DNA of 64,000 nucleotides, taken from Lytechinus pictus. Taxonomy: Eukaryota > Echinodermata > Echinoidea > Temnopleuroida > Toxopneustidae. Position numbers and translations under genes: made by a program. The notes beneath the pieces were generated by a model that worked only from the letters and a program-made list of their open reading frames with translations, did not search any database and was not told the origin of the DNA. This document shows, piece by piece, positions 21,881-33,891 of this stretch; the first letter of the stretch is position 1; each line of letters starts with the position of its first letter. Where the stretch lies: assembly GCF_037042905.1 (NCBI RefSeq), contig NC_087261.1, positions 16,490,917 through 16,554,916 of the forward strand, written 5' to 3'.

Positions 21881-23456
21881 TTTTTTTTTTGGTAGTAGGG
21901 GGAGGCTTATTTGTTATGTGAAGACGATAATGACTCGGTAATAAAACAATTTCTACGTCAACTAATCATGGTTGTATTTTAAAAACAACGACGATACTGA
22001 CCAACTGAGGTCGGGGAAACAAAGACTTCCTGTGCTCATATTCCAATTAGACATCTATCCCGGGGTTTATAATTAACCTTTGTTTAGTAGGCGTTTGCTG
22101 AGATAACGTGTTTTAAACGAGATTAACGGTTTGAATCATGTCATATTTCATACAGTTTCCGATACCAGGGCCTCGTAGTATAAAGGTTTGATATCAACTG
22201 ATCCACCGCTTAATGCCATTGACCAATTAAGATAAACGTTGCATAGGCACTTTGTTCAAAACACTGGACAGGAACCTATCACAGAGGTTCTTTCATATTT
22301 GAAATTCATTGCAAAAAATACATGGGGCCAGTACTTGCCTGATTATTTGATTTATTTTTTCTTTATTTTATCACGAATAATAGGGCGATATCAACATAGT
22401 TAGACTGAAAAAGGTGTATGGTTGAGTGTGTGGGGTGCAGTGCGTGCGGGATGCGAGTGTGTGTGTATGGCTGTTGTCCCATTCGAAACGTTGTGTAATT
22501 CTGAATGATCTCCAAAATATGTATGCTGAAATTACATGATTAGGTTTTTTTATTCATAAAAGATTAGGAATTCATATATTGCAATGAGTTGATTGCACTC
22601 GTAAAAAGGCTGGGCAAATGACCCAATGTTTAACCATCACTGGGCAACATAGTGTCCACTAAACTTTTGGTTAAAATCTGTCCAAATTGGGTAATAAAAA
22701 CTAATAATTGGGTAATAAATTTGCTCAATTGTATAATTGTCGAGTATATTAATTTATATACTTTTTACCAACATACATTACCCAACACAGTGGATAGTAT
22801 GTTTTGCTCAACATTTCAAGTGTGTGGGATGTTGATTGAACTTCTGCTATGGAGATAATGGTGTGTGATCAAGGACATGGGAGCTGCCGATAAGATATGT
22901 TGTTAAGGTCATGACAAAAGCAAAGATACATTTGCTTGTAGTAAATAAAGAGTGAATGAAAAGAGTACTTACTCTCTCGCTAAATTTCGAAAACAATCTT
23001 AGAGGGCCATTTTCAAATATCAGAAACTGCCTACAACGATTAAGTTCATGAAAGAATAGAGTAATATCCTTCTCATGCGATTTCATAAATGTTTAATGTT
23101 AATATGATTTATTTAAATGATTGACAGGAAATTAAATAAGCCTAGAAGTAACATTCATTTGTATCAAAGCAATGGGTTTATCGTTAGACAGAAGCTTGAA
23201 ATCATCGCTCGATAATTTTGAATTTAAATACAAGAAATTAATTCTAAAACCCTGATGTGCAATTTATATGTACTACATTACCTGAGAGTTTTAATTTTTT
23301 AATGATAGAAATTTTAACCCTAAACCCCGATATGCAGTCTCATGTTCATTTTACATACCATTTTGTTTAAATACACTTCGATCCAAACATTGTTTTCTTT
23401 TTTATAGTACCTATATCTTTGTCGTAACTCGTTACAATTTAAAATGTATCATTTTT
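21881..23456. other. Non-coding; possible small element at 22604-22800
   Basis: 22604-22800 has several TGGGCAA/ACCCAA/TTGGGTAATAAA words that could be an old element. Nothing else recognised. Confidence 0.35.
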
Positions 23457-24414
23457 GTCTCACCTGCATAGCAGAGTGAGACTATAGGCGCCGCTTTTCC
23501 GACGGCGGCGGCGACGGCGGCGGCGGCGTCAACACCAAATCTTAACCTGAGGTTAAGTTTTTGAAATGACAGCATAACTTAGAAAGTATATGGACCTAGT
23601 TCATGAAACTTGGCCATAAGGTTAATCAAGTATTACTGAACATCCTGCCTGAGTTTCATGTCACATGACCAAGGTCAAAGGTCATTTAGGGTCAATGAAC
23701 TTAGACCATGTTGGGGGAATCAACATCAAAATCTTAACCTAAGGTTAAGTTTTTGAAATGTCATCATAAATTAGAAAATATATGGACCTAGTTCATGAAA
23801 CTTATACATAAGGTTAATCAAGTATCACTGAACATCCTGCATGAGTTTCACGTCACATGACCAAGGTCAAAGGTCATTTAGGGTCAATGAACTTTGGCCG
23901 AATTGGGGGTATCTGTTGAATTACCATCATAACTTTGAAAGTTTATGGATCTGATTCATGAAACTTGGACATAATAGTAATCAAGTATTACTGAACATCC
24001 TGTGCAAGTTTCAGGTCACATGATCAAGGTCAAAGGTCATTTAGGGTCAATGAACTTTGGCCAAATTGGGGTATTTGTTGAATTACAGCCATAAATTTGA
24101 AAGTGTGTTGGTCTAGTTCATAAAACTTGGACATAAGAGTAATCAAGTATCACTGAACATCCTGTGCGAGTTTCAGGTCACATGATCAAGGTCAAAGGTC
24201 ATGTAAGGTCAAAGAACTTTGGCCACGTTGGGGGTATTTGTTGAATTGCCATCATATCTCTATAAGTGTATTGGTCTAATTCATAAAACGTGGAAATACG
24301 AGTAACCAAGTATCACTGAACATCTTGTGCGAGTTATAGTAGTTTTCAAAATCAGCACTGCTGCTATATTGAATCGCGTGATGCAGGTGAGACGGCCAGA
24401 GGCATTCCACTTGT
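23457..24414. repeat. Element with internal 165-190-bp tandem repeats and DR1 words
   Basis: Starts GTCTCACCTGCATAGCAGAG with a (GGC)n-like CGGCGGCGGCGACGG tract and ends GCAGGTGAGAC then GGCCAGAGGCATTCCACTTG, so GTCTCACCTGC forms an inverted pair. Between lie about 4.5 tandem units, each with GAAACTTGGACATAAG, ATCACTGAACATCCTG and AAGGTCAAAGGTCAT. Unit starts by the DR1 word are 23672, 23864, 24027 and 24189. Similar GTGAGAC-ended elements with internal minisatellites are, to my knowledge, common in marine invertebrates. Confidence 0.8.
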
Positions 24415-24444
24415 TTAATATTTAGAATTCAGTTTGCTTCTTAA

Positions 24445-25048
24445 AGGACAAGTCCACCCAAACAAAAAGTTGATTTGAATAAAATGAGAAAAATCCAAAA
24501 AGGATAACACTGAAAATTTCATCAACATCGGGTGTAAAATAAGAAAGTTATGACATTTAAAAGATTCGCTTAATTTCACAAAACAGTTATATGCACATCC
24601 TGGTAGGTATGCAAATTGGCAGACTGATGACGTCACCCACTCGCTATTTCTTTTGCATTTTATTATATGAAATATGAAATATTTTAATTTTCTCCTCCTT
24701 GTCAAGTGAAACAAAGTTTTATTTCTCCCTGAACATGTGGAATTACCATTATTTTAACAGTTTATGGTTAAGTTAAGTTGGTCCTTCTTGTCAAATCTGT
24801 AAAAATTGAAATATTGTACTATTCAAACAATAAAAAACGAAAGAAATAGTGAGTGATGGACGTCATCGAATCTCTCATTTGCATATCACTGAATTGTGCA
24901 TTTAACTGTTTTGTGAAAAATAAGCGAAACTTTAAAATATCATAACTTTCTTATTTCACATTCGATTTCGATGAAATTTGCAGCATTATGTTTGTTTGAT
25001 TTTTCTCTATCGATTCAAATCAACAATTTTCTGAGGTGGACTTGACCT
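24445..25048. mobile_element. TTAA-flanked foldback MITE, family A, complete
   Basis: TTAA at 24441-24444 and 25049-25052 bracket AGGACAAGTCCACCC and the inverse GGTGGACTTGACCT. The halves mirror each other through about 160 bp, each with a CGTCACCCACTC / GTCATCGAATCTC word next to ATGCAAAT. The best-preserved family A copy here. Confidence 0.85.
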
Positions 25049-25059
25049 TTAAATACAAG

Positions 25060-25487
25060 AAACACAATTTTTTATGTATTATCATACTTTTATGTAAATT
25101 ATACCACTTTTTAAAATTTGTATCTCATATCAGTGTTCAACTTCTGAACTTTTTTTATTATCCTGATTTTTTATCGATTTTTATATAGTTCTGTAACCTT
25201 TAATCTATACACTTTGTCTCTGAATTGTGTACTTTAATTCGCTGTTAAATACTTAATTTTAATTACATTTACTTTATTTCTTTGTATAACATATTGTAAA
25301 TTTTCTTGTATTGCATTGTATCGCTTTAAGCACAATTTTTTAGATATTACTTTGATTTTCATCTCATCTTAAATATATTATTTATTTACATGTATTTATG
25401 TTTTTAATGTCAGGACCATGATGTAAAACAGTTTTTTAACTGAACTTGTCATCCTGAATAAATATATTTGAATAAATGAAATTGGGC
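25060..25487 (+). mobile_element. LINE-like 3' UTR and tail
   Basis: An AT-rich 3' UTR-like tract ends with CATCCTGAATAAATATATTTG then AATAAATG, similar to the tails at 5125 (inverse) and 19782. It contains a polyadenylation-like AATAAA and no coding sequence. Confidence 0.4.
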
Positions 25488-26408
25488 TGGCTCTGTTTTT
25501 GGGGGGCATTTTGAACGAAAGCTATATTTCAATAATTCCTAAATCTATCTTTGAGTGAGAATTTTAACTGACATGACTCCTTGAACGAATGGATTTTGAG
25601 AGGGTGAAATTAACTCAATGAAGAGTGCAATGTTTTTCAAAGAATGCAATATACATCATATCACTCTGAAATGAATAATGTTCACTCGAAAACTGTCTCT
25701 AACATTATCATGCCCAAGAACTTAGAAACCTATACGTAGAAGTTAACAATAGCCTAATATTTTCACAATTTCTCTTCAAAAAGTCAATACAAAACACTAA
25801 CACCTACGAATAATAATGCATCTAAACACCGCATAAAAATTAAACAATACTCGGTAAATAGCGATAGTGCATATATATTTGAAAATAAAAAACCGTTTTG
25901 GGGTAAATAGCTCAATCAAGCATGTTTTACCCCAAGTAAACTTTCGACCAAAATAGGATTTTTAAGGACTACTACAATAATTTATCAAAATGAATTAATA
26001 GTTTATTGCATACCAAAAGCAATCCATGCATTCTAACGGTTGAAACTACATGTTTACAATAAAAACATACACAAGCCATTAATAGGAAAAGTAACAAAAC
26101 ATACAGTAAAGTAATTACTGAATTAAATGGCTAAATACATTTGCAAAAATAATGAGGAAAACCAAATAATTCACATGCAGTGAATCTTTTAAGCATTCTT
26201 ACCTTACTTCCAAGGGGAATGAAACGCTTTCTCGAGAAACGTCTACTTACAAGACTGTAATCGTCTGAGAGTAGGCCTATTATCCTTGTCCAAACGAAGT
26301 TGTCGAGAGAGAGAGGAAAATATATCCGGTTTGCTGCTCCTCACCACTCTCAGGACAGCTCTAATCATGGACCTATATGCCCTAATAAACTTCCACTTAA
26401 AAGAGAAT
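25488..26408. other. No recognisable gene
   Basis: Non-coding sequence without clear repeats. Confidence 0.35.
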
Positions 26409-27135
26409 TCACGCCCAGCCCTTTATTAGGTTTCTTGCAAGGCGCTCGCATTTATTTCTGACTTGAATTTAAATTGAGATTTTATTGATTTCCATTCCAC
26501 ATTTAAATAAATCATAATATACGTAAACAGCTATATATATATTACAACTAACAAGAAAATTTGCTTATTAAAAAATGCTTCCTGGCTGAATAAAAGCTCA
26601 CTTAAATTATTACTTGATTTAAAACACAATCCATTATAATTATTGATACAAATATTATCATAATGATCATAATTACCAATTAATTTATTATCATAACCAT
26701 TAGAATCATAAATATTATCATCGTGACCATTCATCATCAATACTGTTATTTTGATTCGTAGAACTGTTATCATTTTATCATTATCATCACCATCATCATC
26801 ATCATCATCACCACCACCATCACCATTTTATCATTAATTTCATTTTTAGGTGGTCTTTCTCTGACAGATCACCTATTAGCTTCGTCAAAATTGTCTTTTT
26901 AAGAAAATTATTTTTTTTATAGCCAATTTTCTCCAAATTGGCTATATCGATTATGCTGAATTTATTGTCGTCTATAAAGTCTATCTTAGACGTGCCGTAA
27001 TAAGATTTTTTAGGTCATCAGGTCATGATAACATCATCTAGGCGCCATTTTGTAAAATTCTTTATTTGATCATAATTATATACATAACAGATCACGCCCA
27101 GCCCTATATTAGTTTTCTTGCAAAGCGCTTATTTA
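26409..27135. repeat. 45-bp direct repeats flanking a 680-bp segment
   Basis: TCACGCCCAGCCCTTTATTA at 26409 recurs as TCACGCCCAGCCCTATATTA at 27092, each followed by a TTTCTTGCAA(G/A)GCGCT word. The enclosed segment includes the ATC microsatellite and AT-rich sequence. Confidence 0.55.
26773..26830. repeat. (ATC)n microsatellite
   Basis: Imperfect CAT/CAC triplets. Confidence 0.8.
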
Positions 27136-27342
27136 TCTTCATATCCATCTGTCCTTCTTTCGATTTATCTATATATTTAATTATCTATCTGTCCATCTAT
27201 CTATCTGTTTGTCTGTCTGTGGATCTATCTAATATATATAATTATATATATGTCTTTCCACCTACCAATATATCTATCTATCTATCTATCCGTCTATCTA
27301 TCTGTCTGTGTGTCTATCTTCTCTATGTATCTATCTATCTAC

Positions 27343-27422
<80 letters not shown>
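27130..27422. repeat. (TATC)n microsatellite
   Basis: Interrupted in the left half and nearly pure from 27325 to 27420. Open frames across it in several frames are artefacts of the 4-bp period. Confidence 0.95.
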
Positions 27423-27436
27423 TCATCTCTTTGTTA

Positions 27437-27545
27437 CTATTATTATTATTATTATTATTATTTTTATCATTATCATTATCATCATCATAATCATCATCAT
27501 CATCCATATCATCATTATTATTATTATTGTTATCAGTATTATCAT
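27437..27545. repeat. (ATT)n and (ATC)n microsatellite
   Basis: TATTATTATT runs pass into ATCATCATC runs directly after the tetranucleotide array. Confidence 0.9.
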
Positions 27546-28240
27546 GAAAATTTTCACAATCTTTTTACTAGTTACAATCATTATTGTTATCATCAAGATC
27601 AGTGTAGCCTTCACAGTCCTTATGTGTACATCTTCTCTCAACTTGAACTTTTCGTTGCAAAAAGGATAAATCCCGTTGTTATCAGGAAACAACTGCGATT
27701 TTAAAAAGATAGAAGAACTTAGATTTTACAAAAATAATAAATTAACCCATCAAAGATGCAAAATCTTAAATATTAATATTCGCCCTATTAATAGCATTCA
27801 ATCATCTCAAAGTTTTGCACTTCGTGGTTAGAATGCAATTTATTGTTGTTATATTTAATCACTATGTGAATAAATCGTGCATATTAAACTCGAAAGGTCA
27901 CGAAAACACGGATCAGAACCCACAAGTGCTCTTGGCTCTGTGCTGTAACTGGCACCGACCGGGGCACGTCATTTCAGCCAGGAAATTCCCTTCCTTGAAG
28001 AGAGGCAGAATGTTTAATTTGAAGAGGATATAGACAGGATGCACCAGGTCTACCTTCGGTTTGAAATGTTAGCTTTTGATGAAAGTAGTTCCGGCACCCC
28101 GATGTTAGTGAGCACTAGCTCCTCACCCAATTACTGTCGCATCCACCTCCATGTAATATTCTTGCTCTCCACTGCATTATTTTCTTGACCCCCATCCACC
28201 CCAACCCATCCCTTCTCTACTCCCCCGCCCCCACTCTCTC
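27546..28240. other. Non-coding
   Basis: No domain-bearing frame or repeat recognised. Confidence 0.35.
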
Positions 28241-28242
28241 TA

Positions 28243-28482
28243 TATGGTGCTCAAAAGTTAGCGAACCCCACCTGGAACCCCACCAGAAAAAATGAATATA
28301 TTTAAATCGTTCTGTCATGTCTTAGATATTTAATTGTGAAGTCAGGCGATTAAAATATTACTTTCAATAAAGTTCGTTTCTCTGGGATCGCCGAACATTG
28401 TAGTGTTGTTGCTCTACATTCAACACCGAGCATGAAGGAGTGCATTTTGTGGTGAGGGTTCACTAACTTTTGAGCTCAACTG
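28243..28482. mobile_element. Tc1/mariner-type MITE
   Basis: TA at 28241-28242 and 28483-28484. The left end reads TATGGTGCTCAAAAGTTAGC and the inverse of the right end CAGTTGAGCTCAAAAGTTAG, about 28-bp TIRs. At 240 bp it is far too short for transposase. Confidence 0.8.
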
Positions 28483-28484
28483 TA

Positions 28485-29096
28485 TCTCCCTCCTCCATTC
28501 TCTAGTCTACTTTCCCTATAATCCAAATTTGTGGTCGATAGTTCTGAATCTTAGAAATAATGAGTATCTGAATATCTTAACGCAAGTCAATGGCATGCCA
28601 TTTTAAGTGAACTTTAAAAAAAATGTTATTTTCAAAATTTCTGTCATGATCTTGTAATTTGAGTAATAGGACGTTAACATTGTCAATGCAAGTTTATAAA
28701 CACATTTTGAAAAATATGGGCGTTTCCCTTTGTTTGATGGACTTATTGGGCCTTGGTTATTCTTTGAATTTTATGAACCAGGGTGCCTCTTAGAATTATA
28801 TAACGAATAGGCCCTTTGCAGGATGCATATTCAATAAGCATTACATCCTGCCTTTTTGGCTGATATGGTTTGACAGGGTTTCGCTACGTATCGTGGAACA
28901 TATTAGGAACTTTTAGCAAAGAGTATATACGCAGACGCTTTCTCTAACGCATAGAATCTATTGTCAAAAGCCCTTCATAACAAAGCAACCTTTGTCGAAA
29001 ATCGGTGAATCAAAACACCAGAGTCGTCCTGGACTCTGGGCAAACGACATACTTGCAATTTTTCATCCGGTCCGAATCTTAAGACGATGTGCTTTC
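28485..29096. other. No recognisable feature
   Basis: Non-coding sequence. Confidence 0.35.
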
Positions 29097-29263
29097 CTGG
29101 GGAGCGTTTCATCAATATTTTCATCCGACAAGTTGTCAGATCTGACATCTTTCCATGATTTTGATTGGCTGAGAGGCACTGTTCCTATGGTAACTGTCGG
29201 ATAAAATGGGACTTGTCGGATAAAACGTCTGACAAGTCCTTTCATGAAACGCCCCCCCCCCCA
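29097..29263. mobile_element. CATGAAA-ended MITE, copy 2
   Basis: The ends are GGGGAGCGTTTCATC and TTTCATGAAACGCCCC. Internal TTGTCAGATCTGACA palindrome and TTTTGATTGGCTGAG (inverted CCAAT) match the copy at 39858-40001 in the opposite orientation. C13 at the right end. Confidence 0.8.
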
Positions 29264-29456
29264 CGGTTCACCAACGTTCGACAATGACCTCTAATCTGTC
29301 CATTGTGATTTGACGGGCACTAGATAGATTCTCAACGTTGCAGAAAGCGTCTCTGCGAAGTGGATGCTAAAATACGTTATGTCCCTCGCTAGCGACAATT
29401 TTTTTTTGTGTGTGTGGGTGTGTATTTCCAGTCCTTCCACTCATTAGCCGACTAAT

Positions 29457-29695
29457 GGGGTGTTGCAAGAAACTTGCGATCAATTGCAAAAAAAAACTTG
29501 TGATCAATTGCAAGTCTATTTTTTTCTCTAAATCAATCATACAGTTAATTGCAAATTAGTGATTGATTGCTAATCTGCTCCTTGAAACAAGAAGCTTAAT
29601 CTGATCTGCTATAACTAACGTTGATCTATCAGTTGTAAAATTGCAACAGATTATTTGCAATTGATCGCAAATATTTTCTTGCAACACCTCCTAAG
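29457..29695. mobile_element. TGTTGCAAGAAA-ended MITE
   Basis: Starts AATGGGGTGTTGCAAGAAAC and ends ATATTTTCTTGCAACACCTCC, about 35-bp TIRs. The interior is rich in GATCAATTGCAA palindromes. It shares its terminus exactly with the right end of the element near 1478. Confidence 0.75.
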
Positions 29696-30441
29696 ACTAC
29701 TGATCATGTTCTCTTGTTTATAATGGATCTGGAAATCGCAGTCATCAACACACATATACCAAATACACATGCACACCTATCCACATCCTCACTCGAGGCA
29801 CGGGGGGGGGGGGGGGGTAAGGTACACGTGACCTACATAATTTGAAAACCGCTCATTGACTCTGTATGTTAAAATATGAACATTTCGGCAGAGGGCGCTA
29901 TTATATGAATAAAATCAGATCCATTAATGAATGATACCAAATCCTTGACTAGTGTTGTTCTTAATACATACAAATTGTTGCATTCCCTGCAACCTTGCTT
30001 AATCGATATATCATGAAAGATACAACTTTGTTCATTGTTTTGATTGTCAAATTATTCATTACACACTATGTCAATTCGTGTACGAACAAATTTACAAAAA
30101 TTAATATTAGTAAAACGAAATTAAATAAACTATAGCCGATTCGATAGCAGTTAACGGTTTTTGGCCCAACATGGTCGACGTCTCAACATGGCAACAATAT
30201 GTAAATCTCACATTATGAAGTCGTTAGCGAAGCGCAATGCAAAAGAAGTTTCGTTACGTTGTAAACCACTGAAAGCGAGTTGGTCAAACTCTACAATATC
30301 GGGGGCAGACGGGCCGCAAAGGGGGCAAAGTGGGCGACTACACATCGGCGATTTATTAAAGTTGAAACACATGGGCCCTATTACTTAAGGCGTTGGGTAA
30401 AAAAAATAAATAAATGCCATTTTGTATGGTATCAATCGAGT
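29696..30441. other. Non-coding with a G16 run at about 29801
   Basis: 30140-30370 has a more balanced composition and two short frames but no recognisable domain. Confidence 0.35.
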
Positions 30442-30687
30442 CAGGGGCGGACCCTGGATTTGCCAAAAAGGGGGCCTTTTTGTTACCCAAAAAATTGACA
30501 ATCACCCACCCTCCCCCCAAAATAATGTAATAATAAAATGGTCTTCCCTTTCGAATGAAGGTGATTTATATCACAAAATATTTGACGAGCGGAAAAAATT
30601 ATTTGCGTATGCACAACATTTTCCGCTTAAACAATACATGTATATGATTCTCAAGAGGGGGGGGGGGGGTACCTGCATCCGCCAGTG
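30442..30687. mobile_element. GGATCC/G-tract TIR element
   Basis: Left end CAGGGGCGGACCCTGGAT and inverse right end CACTGGCGGATGCAGG enclose 246 bp, with G-runs at both ends. No 8-bp duplication is visible. Related termini occur at 4758-4773, 55165 and 60775-61871. Confidence 0.6.
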
Positions 30688-31406
30688 ACGATACAATTTG
30701 CGCGTATGTTTGCTTGTGTGTGCGTGTATGATTTCAGAGGTAGTGTTAATTTGTGTCATGTCCATATCTTTGTCGATCCACAGCAAAGATCTACCATGGT
30801 CGATCATATTACCCCCCTTTTACCCCCTATTCAAAGTAGCCTTATTGCAACATGTCAGCCTATTTTTCGTATCTCTGCATTGAAATTCAACCAGTCAAGC
30901 TTTGCCTTTTATTTGCAGTTGAACACTAATGGCCCGAACTTGCAAGTTAACACGATAGTCAAACACCATAGGCGGTCGCACGATCTTCAAAAGCAATTAA
31001 CAGCGGGGGTGTATTATACTAAATAATGTAAAAGAAAAAAAAGATATGCATCTACATCAAGAAGTTCTGGGTGAATGGTGTGCGTAGGATATCTGAATTG
31101 GCAAAGCCATTAAAGATTAGAATCCTGGAAATGTCAATCTTGATCGAGCAATTTTTGTTTTTTATTGGCATGTCAGCAGCTCGTTAATGTACCATCAAAA
31201 GATACGTGGTCATATCTTAAAGGAGAAATATATTGATTATGAATATGGCCTTATTATATATCAGTGGAAAGGTCATGATGTGGGGATTATCATTTGGTCA
31301 TTCAAAAATAACGAAAGTAATACATAAGGTGGAAATCGCCAATTAAAAAGCGCTAAAATGCCTCTCCGAAATACGCCTCCCAGCGGTCTCTGAATTGACT
31401 CGAATT
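30688..31406. other. Non-coding
   Basis: No gene or repeat recognised. Confidence 0.35.
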
Positions 31407-31559
31407 TGATGACGTGTATGGGTGTACGAGAGAAGTGATTGGCTCTCCCACGTCAAGCTCCATTGCATGCGAGGGTACGTTTTCTCCACACTGTCACTGA
31501 ATACTTCGATCACGAAATGAAAGAAAACTCAGAAATTTATCTAGATTTTGGATTTTCAA

Positions 31560-31624
31560 ATGGATGATTTTGAAGATGAAGAGAATGATGATAAAGTTTC
31601 TAGCTCTAGTGACGTGGATGGAGG
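31560..31624 (+). CDS. Candidate first exon, left arm of the inverted repeat
   Basis: ATG followed by a very acidic frame, 'MDDFEDEENDDKVSSSSDVD', then GGAG|GTAAAT, a consensus splice donor. A continuation in another frame ('YADDESDNS') is open for about 40 codons. I do not recognise the protein; an acidic N-terminus like this is seen in some transposase-derived and zinc-binding proteins. Confidence 0.35.
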
Positions 31625-32052
31625 TAAATTAGGGGAATTACGCCGATGATGAGTCGGACAATTCAACTTGCATGCCGATTCGCTACCAACTCATGCAGCT
31701 GCTAGTGCTAGCTGCACGTACCGCGGGCCAAGATAAATCCATGAAAATGAATTCCAGCCTGACAATCTAGACAGAGTCTCTTCCCTCATTTACTCTAAAG
31801 AAGGAAAATAATGATATAACTGTACTTACAAACAAGTGAATATATCCGAATCTGAAGGCAAATCAACTAACGAATAGTAGCAGACGATATGCACCGACGG
31901 TAATCTTCACGTGGCTGGGATAATTGTCACTCGATCGTTCTTTTAGATATAATTTCTATCTCATTATTTTGACAAAATTACGAAACTCGGGGAATTATTT
32001 ATCTATACAAAAATATAGTAACACCTCGTACTATTTTTAAATTACGATATAA

Positions 32053-32117
32053 CCTCCATCAACGTATAGAGCTAGAAACTTCATCAATTTTCTCTTCATC
32101 TTCAAAATCATCCATTT
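32053..32117 (-). pseudogene. Second copy of the acidic start exon, right arm
   Basis: Encodes 'MDDFEDEEKIDEVSSSIR' and then a stop, because a small deletion changed the frame before the position equivalent to the donor. It points toward the left-arm copy, so the two would be transcribed convergently. Confidence 0.4.
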
Positions 32118-32281
32118 GAAATTCCAAAATCTAGATAAACTTCTGGGTTTTCTTTCCTTTCGTGATCGAAGTATTCAGTGACAGTGTGGAGAAAACGTAC
32201 CCTCGCAACATGTTTTGCATGCAAGTGGAGCTTGACGTGGGAGAGCCAATCACGTCTCTCGTACACTTATACACGTCATCA

Positions 32282-33288
32282 AAAAACCCCAATTTCGCGG
32301 ACGTAATTGTGCGTGTTTCAAGCATTCAGAGAGAGAACTCTATCCATTAAGTGAGTTTCATCGGTCTCCATGATAAATGATGTACACCGTCGTGTTCTTC
32401 TTATTTTCCCCTTTAATTTGATATATAATTCTTTATTTTTATGATTTTCAATATATTTCTACTTTAAAAGAAACTACATTTCCCGTCCAATTAATATTCA
32501 TGTAAAACATTTCAATGAAGGTGCAATATCTAGAAAGCTATGTTATGTAGTTTTCCTTGGAGGGGCCGGAGTCCTTATATACACAACAAACACACACATG
32601 CAAGCGCGTGCAGCCTTTACATAAGAAACAGCCACACAGTACATTTAAACTAATTGATTACCGACAATATCAACATGGGCATAAAAACATTATTTATTTT
32701 GCCTATTAGTTCTACACTCTAGTAAATTAAAGTTTGTAGAAAATATGTAAAAAGAGTGTTAGATAAAATATAGCCAAATAGTTTGTATCAATGTTGTGCG
32801 ATTTTTCAACCCATGAACATAATTGGCCTAATATTTTACTCAAGATGATCCAAGTTTGGGATATTTTTTTTACTCAATTTATTTATGAGCAATAAATAAG
32901 ATGAATGCACGGTACTTCTTTCTCAATAATCACGTCCATCCAGTCATTCCAGTATTTCAGCCATTCCATATGCAGTACTCTCGTATTTTACACTTTCATT
33001 TCTTCCAATATTCTTGACTTGTACTTTCGTTTCCTCGACCATGCATTATTTCGCTCAGTATGGACAAAGGAATAATGACACGCATATTAGAGTCGGCGAA
33101 ATATTACTTTCCTATAATTTTACTAGAACATGTTCACACTGTCTGGATCTGGATAGTTTGATCTACAAACGGCTGGTGTGGCTATCCCGGACATTTTTGG
33201 CAACAATGCATAAAGTCGGATGTGTACTTAATTTAAATGGATCTTATTTTCCAGTGGTTCTTTAAATTTGGGGTTGGTGTATCCTCCC
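32282..33288. other. Non-coding
   Basis: Nothing recognised. Confidence 0.35.
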
Positions 33289-33292
33289 TTAA

Positions 33293-33887
33293 AGGGGAAT
33301 CCAACCCAAGTCAAAACTTGTTTTTATAAGGAAAAGAAAAATCAGACAAGTTGATAGGTGAAAGTTTGAACAATATTGAACAAACAACAAGACAGTTATG
33401 AATTTTTAAAAGTTATAAATATTGGTAATCACTATACCCATGGAGACTTCAAATTGGCCGCATATGGGAAGTCATAGTGATGTAAGGCAAGGACTACTCT
33501 TCCATGTACTCCAATACATATTATGGCTAAAATGTCATTTTTCCCAAAAGTTTTATTTCAAATTATATTTTTCTTTCATGAGGACATAAAACAATATACT
33601 ACCGGGGTTATACTTAGATTATTGCCCCAGGGGAATGGGTACTTAGTAGAAAACCACAAATCCCTGATAATAAAGTACATGGCCTATGGGAAAGTTGTCC
33701 TTGCCCCTTGTCATAATTTACTTACTCAGTTGCCAATTTGAAATCTACATAGTATTAGTGATCTCAATTTTAAAGCAGCTATAACTTTCTTATTGCTTGT
33801 CCGATTTCTTTCAAACTTTCACCATTCTGTTTAATTTATTTTTCTCCTTCCCAACACAACAGTTTATAGCCAAGGCTGGATTCCCCT
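33293..33887. mobile_element. TTAA-flanked foldback MITE, family C
   Basis: TTAA at 33289-33292 and 33888-33891 enclose AGGGGAATCCAACC and GGCTGGATTCCCCT. The interior has the same plan as families A and B but different sequence, with AAAACTTG/TTTCAAACTTTCACC and CTATAACTTTCTTATTGCTT words. Confidence 0.8.
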
Positions 33888-33891
33888 TTAA

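Larger units (their letters stand above)
31407..32281. repeat. Large inverted repeat carrying a promoter-like region and start exon in both arms
   Basis: 31407-31625 (plus) and 32053-32281 (minus) are inverted copies of about 220 bp, separated by about 430 bp. Each arm runs TGATGACGTGTAT, TGATTGGCTCTCCCACGTCA, AAACGTACCCTCGC-type sequence (in inverse), CACACTGTCACTGAATACTTCG and then an ATG. The order of a CCAAT-box-like word, CACGTCA and then a short open frame looks like a gene 5' end. The right arm has an extra 11-bp insertion and several substitutions. Confidence 0.8.

Noticed and set aside
27130..27422. CRISPR-like regular repeat array
   Set aside because: Simple tetranucleotide repeat with no spacers; the host is eukaryotic.
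27066..27704. 212-codon open frame rich in Ile, Tyr, Leu and Ser
   Set aside because: It spans the TATC and ATT microsatellites; a 4-bp period without stops is open in all frames.
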